This document shows positions 13,379-22,027 of a stretch of 64,000 nucleotides of DNA, piece after piece. Both the position numbers and the translations under genes were made by a program. Position 1 is the first letter of the stretch. Each line of letters begins with the position of its first letter. Source of the DNA: Larus michahellis (lineage: Eukaryota; Chordata; Aves; Charadriiformes; Laridae); contig NC_133906.1 of assembly GCF_964199755.1 (NCBI RefSeq), forward strand, positions 1,736,001-1,800,000, in the 5' to 3' direction. Under the pieces are notes generated by a model, which was given only the letters and a program-made list of their open reading frames with translations, had not been told where the DNA came from and made no database searches.

Positions 13379-15772
13379 ATGGCGTGTGGGAGACAGAGCA
13401 GAGGCAGCAAGAGGCAAGTGATCTTGTTTATTCTATGCGTTTGCGTGTGTCAGAGCGGGGCCGAAACCCTCCGCTATTCTCTGGCGGAGGAAATGGAGAG
13501 GGACTCCTTTGTCGCCAACATTGCAAACGACCTGGGGGTTTCTCCGAGCCAGCTCGCAGCTCGCAAGGCCCGTGTTGTGTCCGAGGGAAGCGAGCAGCTT
13601 TTCCGCCTTAATCAAAACACTGGAATCCTGACGGCAAAGGAGTCGCTGGACCGAGAGGAGATCTGTCCGCAGAGCGATACGTGTACCCTCTTCTTTAAGA
13701 TATTCTTTGAAAATCCCTTGCAGCTGATACGAGGGGAGATGGAGGTTCGTGACGTGAACGACAACTCCCCCGAGTTCCCGGAGAAGGAGATGGTTTTAGA
13801 GATTCTGGAAACGGCACCACCCGGGTCCCGCTTCCCTCTGGAAGGCGCCCAGGACAAGGACATGGGCAGCAATGGCTTGCAGAACTACAGCCTCGGGTCC
13901 AATTCGCATTTCTCTCTCGCTCTCGGAACAGGGAAAGATGGAGTAAAATACGTGGAGCTCGTCCTAGAGCGGCAGCTGGACCGCGAAGAGCAGCGAGAGC
14001 TCAATTTACTCCTCACCGCCACCGACGGGGGCTCGCCACCCAGGTCGGGCACAGCTCACGTCCGGGTCGTGGTGCTGGATGCTAATGACAACATCCCGGT
14101 CTTCGGTAGGGAGGTCTACGAGGTGCGCCTGGCCGAGAGCAGCCCCCCGGAGCAGCTGGTAGTCAGAGTCGTGGCCATGGATCCTGACGAAGGGTCCAAT
14201 GGGAAAGTGCGGTATGCTTTCACCCAGACATCGGAGCGGTCCCGGCAGCTCTTCGAGCTGAACCCTGTCACTGGGGAGATACGGGTGGCGGGCAATCTGG
14301 ACTTTGAGGAAGCGAAGAACCACAAGATGGTGGTGAGAGGCACAGACGGTGGGGGGCTGTCTTCGCATTGCAAAGTGCAGGTGGAGGTCCTGGACGTGAA
14401 TGACAACGCCCCGGAGATAGTGCTCACCTCCCTCACCGCCTCCATTCCCGAAGATGCCCCGCCCCGGACCGTGGTGGCCCTGTTCAGTGTGCGGGACCGG
14501 GACTCCGGGGACAACGGCAGGACGGAGTGCACAATCGATGGGAACTTGCCCTTCAGTCTCAGTCCCACTTTCGATAATTACTATGAGCTGAGGACAAACG
14601 CGGCGCTGGACAGGGAGAGGACGGCAGAGTATAACATCACCATCACAGCCATGGACTGGGGCACGACGCGGCTGAGCTCTCAGGAAAGCATCTTCGTGCA
14701 GATATCAGACGTGAACGACAATCCCCCGGAGTTCACGCAGGAGATTTACACCATGTCGGTCACAGAGAACAACAGCCCCATGCTCCAGATCGGCAGCGTG
14801 AACGCCATAGATGCCGACGCGGGAAAAAACGCCCACGTGCGATACGCGCTGGTGCGTCAGGAGAGCAAGGAGCAGCACAACGTGTCGGTCAATTCTGAAA
14901 ATGGGGAGGTTTATATCCTCCGCCCGCTGGACTACGAGGAGGTGCGCGCCTTCGAGGTGATGGTGCGCGCCGCCGACAGCGGGTTGCCGCCACTCAGCGC
15001 TCAGGCGGTGCTGCGCGTGGTGGTGCGGGACGAGAACGACAACACACCCGTCCTGCTGCACCCGCCCCCCGACAGCAGCGCGACGGCGGGCGAGCTGGTG
15101 CCGCGCTGGGCACGGGAGGGCTACCTGGTGGCCAAGGTGGTGGCAGTGGACGCGGATGAGGGGCAGAACGCGTGGCTGTCGTACGAGCTGGCGAAGGCGA
15201 CGGAGCCGGGGCTGTTTCGCGTGGGGCTGCACAGCGGCGAGGTGCGCACGGCGCGGGCTGTGGCGGAGAGGGACACGCCCCGCCAGAGGCTAGTCGTGCT
15301 AGTGCGGGACCACGGGCAGCCGCCGCGCTCCTCCACCGCCACCCTCGGCATCGCCCTGGTGGATGGCTTCTCTGACGCCCATCTGCGGGTGATCGAGGAG
15401 GCACCGGCCGCCGAGCCTGATGGGCTGCTGACCCTGTACCTCATCGTCTGCCTGGCCTGCGTGTCGGCACTATTCCTGGCCACCGCGGTGGCCACCGTCG
15501 TGGTGAGGGTGCGGCGGGCCAGGAAGAGAGAGGCCGAGACCTTGCCCACGTTCCCGAAGGCTGCCACGGAGAGCAACGCGGGGTCCCTGCCCCGCAGCTA
15601 CGTGTACGACGTCTGCTTTGCTGCTGGCACCGTCAACAGCGAGTTTCGGTTCCTCAGGCCACTCTTCCCCTGCTTCCCCTCCGGGCTGCCCCCCGGCCCG
15701 GGCGAACAGCGAAGCTCGGTGTGCTCGCAAGAGGTGGCCAACCTCGGGGAAGAAGGCGACTGGGCTGCACAG
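13379..15772 (+). CDS. Clustered protocadherin variable exon, gamma-like, spliced
   Basis: Intact 798-codon exon encoding a whole protocadherin ectodomain, membrane span and variable tail. I place the start at the second Met (13379), which precedes a signal peptide (RQVILFILCVCVCQSGA, about residues 13-28); an upstream in-frame ATG at 13334 adds 15 residues of no evident use. Six cadherin repeats follow, with calcium linkers DVNDN, DANDN and DENDN, and the EC1 loop CPQSDTC (Cx5C) that marks clustered protocadherins. The membrane span lies near residues 681-708 (LTLYLIVCLACVSALFLA). The tail has YDVCFAAGTVNSEFRFLRP and stops at a strong donor, CAG|GTGAGG, so it should join constant exons lying outside the window. 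Homophilic neuronal recognition at the cell surface is the family role. Assignment to gamma rather than another spliced group is tentative; alpha-type tail motifs are absent. EC5-EC6 is almost identical to the neighbouring broken gene. Confidence 0.88.
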
Positions 15773-15780
15773 GTGAGGGA
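15770..15780 (+). other. Splice donor at the end of the variable exon
   Basis: CAG|GTGAGG with the cut after 15772, in phase 0 relative to the protocadherin frame. Downstream, the frame runs into low-complexity glycine-rich sequence and an unrelated stop at 16070-16072, as expected of intron. The acceptor and constant exons are not in the window. Confidence 0.75.
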
Positions 15781-16203
15781 CCTGTCCGGGCCAAGGCGAT
15801 GGGGGGAGCGGGGAGGGAGCAGCGCTGGGGGCGGGGGGGGGTGGGGTGTGCCCACCCCTGGCATTAAGGACTACCATTGTTGCAGAGCTGCTGGTGGAGA
15901 AGCCACTGGGGAGGGAGGAGAGGGTAGAGAGAGTCTCAAAGCTGCTGGCGGGGCTCCACTGCCCCCCCCGGCGGGGACCTTCCAGGAGGATCCGCCAAGG
16001 CTCAGTGGCTCCCCAATGCTGACTTATCTTGCCCCTCTGCATCTAGCTTTATGCCCTGAGTATTTGCGTTAGAGCAAGTCTTTGCTGTCACCGCAAAGAG
16101 GGGCAGCTGGACTCATGAGAAGATGAGAAGTAGGGGCCTGGATGTGTGAGCCACACAGTGGGTCCTTTCCATGCACTGTGTAGAGCTCGTAGGGAGCCAG
16201 GGC

Positions 16204-16470
16204 AGGAATGACCCTGCTCCTAGTGACACGTCTTCCCGGAGGCGACAGCACCAGGAATGTAGTGGTCCTGTCCAGTGTCAACAGGGACTGTGGGGACAAC
16301 GTGCAAAGGGGTGCAAAAAACATCCCTGACGGCATCCCCTGCACTGCTGTTAGGAGCTGGAGCTCGGCGCTGCCAAGTGCCGTCCATTCACGAGGGTGGT
16401 AGCAGTACTGAACTCAAGCTGTCTTACAAGCTGCTGGAGGCCACGGAGGTGGGTACCTCTGCCATTAAGT
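16204..16470 (+). pseudogene. Protocadherin relic (EC4 and EC6 fragments)
   Basis: Two short stretches resemble protocadherin coding sequence. About 16204-16305 follows the start of EC4: CACCAGGAATGTAGTGGTCC, then a GTGTCAACAGGGACTGTGGG-like stretch, matching the TVVALFSVRDRDSGDNG region of the intact exon. About 16400-16460 reads ELKLSYKLLEATE, matching the EC6 motif WLSYELAKATEPG. The intervening EC5 has been lost. It sits in the presumed intron just after the gamma-like exon and is probably a dead neighbouring exon. Similarity is short, so confidence is moderate. Confidence 0.5.
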
Positions 16471-18480
16471 TCCCTTGCATTTTTGTGGCTTGGGTGAACA
16501 GTGTTGGCCAGAACAAGGTGGTTATCAGGGCTTTACATATATGAGAGTGAAGACCCACAAACAACATCTTACACCTAAGCCCGAAACACCACAACACCCA
16601 ATAACATTTTTATGTTTCATAACTACTGATGGCTTGGACTCACTTTACTGCATGTTGTCAGAACTGCAGCCGCAGTAGCCTCAGAGGAGACAAGGACCCA
16701 CCTCGATACATCAGCATTAAACCACATTTACTGTTTGTGAGAAAGTGGTTTTATTTTGAGCTCTTACCATCTTAAATTACTCCCTCAGACTCCTCAAAGG
16801 TTTGCAGAAGTGCCTTTGTGACATCCACAGTGGAGGATGGTTTCCAGCTTTAGATTGTCTCCATTCAGGTCAGAGACCCCCCACCTGGTCCAACCTCCTC
16901 TTTGGCTTTGGGTCTTGCTGATGTGTACTTCCCTTCAACGCCCAAACGACAACCTCCACTCTCTGTTCTTTGCAGGGCAGAGCTCCCCTCTCTGAAGAGC
17001 CAGGTCCCAGACCTGCGGAAGCAGCTTGCACTGCAAACAGGGGGATGGAGCTAAACATCAATTCTGATCAAAACCCTTGGCTCACCCATCAGTAAGTGAG
17101 GAGAAAGACAAGCATGTCTGTCCTCACTGGCTAACGTCCCCACAGGGAAAAGAGAATGAAGAGAACAAGCACCCACCAAAAAAGGACCGGGGAGGTGAAA
17201 GGCTTCTCTGTGAGAGAGCAAAACCACTCTCCTTTTGAGCAGTACTTTATTCATGTAGGTATTTTGTAATTGTGATATGGCTGGAAGAGGACTGTGTTGC
17301 ATGTTGATTACACCGAGACTTGATGTATGATTTTGAGAGTGCTACTGCTTCTAGATGTCAAGGTAAATCCTGAAAACTGGAAGCAGACCTTCAAGATAAC
17401 TTTTTCCTACATCACCTTTTCTGTGGTATTTTTTGTTTGGTTGTCTGTTTTTCTTATGGAGAGGGCTCTGTAACTGTGTCTTAATTTTCTGCAGTCTGTG
17501 CAACACCAGGCCAAACAGATATCATTAAGCAAAATCAAGTGGTGTCTGCAAAGTAACTCCTTAATAACAAGCAGAAGCTGATTACATTAGAAACGGCTGG
17601 CATCATTGGCACACTTCGCATATTTGAACAGGAGTTTACAGGTTCTTCGTACTGTAAGATTGAGCTCTGAAGCTTTGAGCAAAATATTCTCTCCTTTTTT
17701 TTTTTTTTTGTAATGTGAAGTTGAAATGAACATTTCAGGATTTTTCAGTATAAGGTAGTAGAGAATTAAAAGTGCTGTTTGTGGTTTTACGGTAAAATAG
17801 GCTAAAACATTTACATTAAACTTAAGGCACTGTAGAACATAGAGCATCAAGAAGTTTTCTTTCATTAATAGGTATTGATCTATAATGTAACGTGATATTT
17901 CCTGTCGCTCACACATTTTTAAGAGTCAAATGCCTGATGACAGAAAACAATAAAACCTACTTGGAATTCCCTCGGGTGATTGTGCTGTCTCGAAGGTCAC
18001 TTCTTAGTCATCGCTGAGGAAACAGCCCCCCACGAGCAGGATTTCGGGAATAAATCGGTGCTTTTGGAGTAGATTTTATGGAGGGGAAAATAGAGCGACC
18101 TGGAAACAGGCCGTTCTTAGAAGCCGAAGCAAGGCTTTTCTGAGCCAAGCCCGAGAGATGCTGCCCCACGCCTCTTTGCGAGAGCTTCCAGTTGGGGGAA
18201 CAATCTCAGTCCCTTCCAGAAACCCGCCCGAGAATTGCTACTGGGAATTACGCGGCGATCGCTGCCGTGGTTCATGGACCAGCTAGACACCCGTAACACT
18301 ACACAGCTTTTTGTAGCTAAACAGCCTAAAAGTAATTTCTTCACTGTGCATAAACAGTTCAAGCCGGTGTACGAAGGGACATTAGAAAAACAGCTTTAAA
18401 TAAATCTAATTTTCAAACAAAAGGCAAACAGAAGCACTGCTCATTCAAGTGGTGGCCATACTTTGAATAGGATTCTATGG
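16471..18480. other. Intergenic or intronic DNA, nothing recognised
   Basis: AT-rich to mid-GC sequence between the EC6 relic and the promoter region of the broken beta-type gene. It includes a T run near 17697-17709. No domain-bearing frame, RNA gene or clear repeat was seen. If the gamma-like exon is spliced to distal constant exons, this is part of that intron. Confidence 0.4.
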
Positions 18481-18765
18481 ACAATTAAATCTGTATGCCT
18501 TGACTTCGGAACAGAGAAAGAAATCGGTTTCTCTCCGTTTTGCCGGCTTTGCGCTGGGAAATCTCCGCGTCCTTCTGCAGGTCGGCCGCCTGGTGCCGCT
18601 GCTGACCGCAGAGGCGCGGAGGCTCTGCGCAGCTCCCAGATCCGCCTCCCCCGGGGCTCTGCCGGGCGGGGCTGCACCATCCCGGCTGCTCTGCTCGGGG
18701 GTTGTCAGGCTGGATGGGCAGCTCTGTCCAGCTCGCAAGGGGAAGAGATCGGTTCGCCGGAAGGG
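18481..18765 (+). promoter_or_regulatory. Former promoter/leader of the broken protocadherin
   Basis: GC content climbs over the 280 bp before the ATG at 18766, as at the other protocadherin exons here. Several GCGC/CGCT-containing stretches are present, but no single element could be fixed by eye. Activity is unknown because the downstream gene is disrupted. Confidence 0.35.
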
Positions 18766-21263
18766 AATGGAGCTGAGGAAGAACGAGGAACCGCTCCCAG
18801 GGCAAGCAGTGGCTCTGATCCTGCTTCTCTGTGTGTCGGGGATGAGAGCAGAAACCGCCCGGGACTCCGTGCCCGAAGAGGCGGAGAGAGGCTCCTTTGT
18901 GGCGAATATCGCTAAGGATTTGGGACTGACCGCTGAGGAATTATCCGCTCGACAGGCTCGGCTCGTTCCTGAAGGAGAAAAGCAGTATTTACAGTTGGAC
19001 CAACACACCGGGGATTTGGTGGTGCGAGAGTAGGTGGACCGGGAGGAGCTGTGCGGGCAGAGCGAGCCCTGCCTGGTGCGTTTCGAGGTACTGCTGGAGA
19101 GCCCACTGCAGTCCTCCTGAGCTGAGGTGAGCCTCACCGACATAAATGATCATGCTCCCGTGTTCTTAAATAAAGAGATAGTTTTAAAGATCCCGGAAAC
19201 TGCAATGCCGGAGGCTCGATTTTTGTTGGAAAGCGCTCAGGATCCAGATGTAGGGAACAACAGCCTTCAGCATTACAGGATCAGCTCGACCGACTACTTC
19301 CATATCTACACCCGGAGGCGGAGTGACGGCAGGAGGTATGCCGAGCTGGTGTTGGACCGGGCCCTGGACCGGGAGCAGCAGGCAGAAGTGGCTTTCAGTG
19401 TCATGGCTGTGGACGGTGGGTCTCCACCGCGCCCTGGTACCGCCTTAATCCGCGTGGTAGTCCTGGATATAAATGACAACATCCCGGTATTTTCCCGCAG
19501 TCTGTATACAGTCCGAGTATTAGAAAACAGCGCCGAAGATACCCCAGTGGCGGTGGTGTCTGCTAGCGATTTAGACTCGGGAACGAACGGGGATATAACC
19601 TATTCCATAGTTCAAAATTCAGAGGAAAATCTCCGAACATTTAAAATAAATCCAGGGACTGGGCAGATTCGACTGAAAAAGCCGGTGGACTATGAAGAAA
19701 CAAAGACCTACGAAATAGACGTCCAGGCCACAGACGGAGGGGGCCTGACCACGTACTGCAAGGTGAAGGTGCAGGTGGAGGACGTGAACGACAACGCCCC
19801 CAAGGTGATCATCACCTCCCTCACAAGTACGATCTCGGAAGCCGCCCCGCCAAACACGGTGGTGGCCCTCTTCAACGTGCGGGACTGGGACTCGGGGGAC
19901 AATGGCAGGACAAGGTGCGAGCTGCCGGGCGAGCAGCCCTTCAGTCTCACGCCGCTGGCGGCGGACTCGTACGCGCTGGTGACATCAGGGGAGCTGGACC
20001 GCGAACAGGTGGCGGAGTACAACGTGACGGTGCGCGCCTGCGACGAGGGCTTTCCGCCTCTCTCGGCGTCCAAGACGCTGCTCGTGGGGCTCTTGGACGT
20101 GAACGACAACGCACCCTCCTTCTCCCAGGACGTTTACACCATGGTGCTGAGCGAAAACGAGCCCGCGGGGACAAGCCTGGGCCGCCTGAGCGCCACGGAC
20201 GCCGACACAGGAAAAAACGCCTGCGTGAGATACGCGCTGGGGCCGCTGCCGCGTCGCAGCGGCATCCTTCGTGTCCGTGGACGCGGAGAACGGAACCGTG
20301 CGGGCACTGCGCCCGCTGGACTACGAAGAGTTGCGTGCCTTCGAGGTGATGGTGCGCGCCGCCGACAGCGGGTCGCCGCCGCTCAGCGCTCAGGCCGTGC
20401 TGCGCGTGGTGGTGCGGGACGAGAATGACAACGCACCCGTCCTGCTGCACCCGCCCCCCGACAGCAGCGCGACGGCGGGCGAGCTGGTGCCGCGCTGGGC
20501 ACGGGAGGGCTACCTGGTGGCCAAGGTGGTGGCGGTGGACGCGGACGAGGGGCAGAACGCGTGGCTGTCGTACGAGCTGGCGAAGGCGACGGAGCCGGGG
20601 CTGTTTCGCGTGGGGCTGCACAGCGGCGAGGTGCGCACGGCGCGGGCTGTGGCGGAGAGGGACGCGCCCCGCCAGAGGCTAGTCGTGCTAGCGCGGGACA
20701 GCGGGCAGCCGCCGCGCTCCTCCATCGCCACCCTCGGCATCGCCCTGGTGGACGGCTTCTCCGACGCCTTCCTGCAGCTCTCCCACGCTCCTGCGGGGCG
20801 GCAGCAGCAGCAGCCGCAGACGCCCGAGGAGGACTTGCTCACCACCTACCACACGGCTGCCCTGGGCTGCGTCTCCTCGCTCCTCCTCCTCTCCGTCCTC
20901 GCCTTTTCGGCGGCCAAACTCTCCAAGGCTCGCCTCCGGGCACGCCTTTCGCCTCCCTCTGCCCGCTGCTACGCTGACAGCGACTTCACCGCCGACACCG
21001 TGGACGTGGCCGGCACGGTCACTCTGTGGCCGGCCGAGCGCTACGAAGTGTGCCTGAGCAGCGGCTCGGGGAGGAGGCAGTTCCAGTTCCTGAGGCCCGT
21101 CCTGCGCAGCCCGCAAAGCAGCGTCGCAGCGGGGCCGGGCAAGGGCGAAGAGCCGCTGTGCAGCTGGCAGGCCGCGGGCGAGAGGGAAGGCGAGGCGGGG
21201 AGCACGGCCCCTCTGCCCGTTCAGCCGCCGGACTGGCCGGACGACAGGCGCGTCCATGCGTGA
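18766..21263 (+). pseudogene. Broken beta-type protocadherin (one exon)
   Basis: Full-length protocadherin layout beginning MELRKNEEPLPGQAVALILL with a signal peptide, EC1-EC6, a membrane span (TAALGCVSSLLLLSVLAF) and a tail with TLWPAERYEVCLSSGSGRRQ and FQFLRP, closing at a TGA at 21261. The tail resembles beta protocadherins and has no splice donor. Three lesions are visible: TAG at 19031-19033 before [16 protein letters not shown] at 19118-19120 just before the EC1/EC2 linker, and a +1 shift within about 20240-20270 in EC5. The remainder keeps good cadherin motifs (DINDN, DVNDN, DENDN), so inactivation looks recent, or some lesions could be assembly errors. EC5-EC6 is nearly identical to the gamma-like exon. 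Its last 340 bp recur truncated at 30944 and 48487. Confidence 0.85.
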
Positions 21264-22027
21264 GCCTTGTTGAAACCCGCCTGCCTTCCCCGTCCTCAGC
21301 CCGAGACTCCTGAGTAGATGTAGTACCGTGCTGGGCTGTTACATGCATGCTGCCCGATTGCAGCTTCCCCGGCCGGGGAAGGCGGCTCGATCCCTCTGGG
21401 TTGCGACTCCGCCCTACGGTGCAGCAGGAAATGCCGTCCCACACTCTCGCCGCCGTGTTCCTGGAACTGCAGGGAGCGGCCGTCCGGGTGCCAAGACTGT
21501 CTGCCGGCTCTGGGCAACGGGCATCGGGGAAAGAGACGGGGCAGCTGCCGGCGCTGCCGGTGCGCTCGGAGTCAAGCGTCGGACCCGCAGGATTCCCGGC
21601 GCTCCTGCGCTGCGCTTCCCACGCCAGCACCGTGTGCGCGCGGGCCCGTGTGCCGGTGCGAGGCGGCAGCGCGGGCAGCGGGCGGCGGCGGGCGCAGTCC
21701 CGCCGCGGGCCGCAGGGTGGTGCTCCCGGCCAAGGCGGCGCCGAGCGGCTGCGGGCGGGGAGGCGGCCCAGCCCAGCCCGCCGTTACCCAGCCCAGCCCA
21801 GCCGAGCCGAACCGAGCCGAACCGAGCCGGGCAACGGCGGCGAGCGGCGGCGAGCGGTGCCCCGTGCCAGCGGCTGCCGGGCCAGGGCGGCCGCGCTCCG
21901 TGCCGCCATCCGGAGTCGGCGAGAGGGAGGCCGCCCGACCGCCGCCCCGCCGCGCTGCTGCCGGGCGCCGCTCTCCGCGGAGGAGTGCGCGGCGATCCGC
22001 GAGACGGAGGCTGTCCGCCGGCCCGAG
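21264..22027 (+). promoter_or_regulatory. CpG-rich promoter region of beta-type protocadherin 1
   Basis: Extremely GC- and CpG-rich sequence from the broken gene's stop to the ATG. It contains a short GAGCCGAACC repeat near 21800-21830 followed by two GGCGGCGAGC units, and GCCGCTCTCCGCGG at about 21967, 61 bp upstream of the ATG, which holds the CGCT core expected of protocadherin promoters. The frame is open far upstream of the ATG, but this reflects GC-rich composition rather than coding. Confidence 0.5.

Noticed and set aside
15773-16072. In-frame continuation of the gamma-like exon to a stop at 16070-16072
   Set aside because: The continuation is glycine- and proline-rich low complexity and starts at a strong splice donor; it is most likely intron.
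20424-20977. Long antisense and alternate-frame open frames across protocadherin exons
   Set aside because: They are GC-driven shadows of the coding strand and recur wherever the cadherin sequence recurs.
21200-21263. PPDWPDDRRVHA ending of the broken gene as a hint of a protocadherin constant exon (which has an NTDWRFSQ or NPDWRYSA motif)
   Set aside because: Only DW and a few residues match, it is continuous with the variable exon and no acceptor site precedes it.
21347-22027. Open reading frames extending 146-244 codons upstream of the ATG in all five array genes
   Set aside because: They lie in CpG-island promoter sequence with arginine, proline and alanine bias, differ between copies and precede a perfect signal peptide; lack of stops is expected at this GC content.
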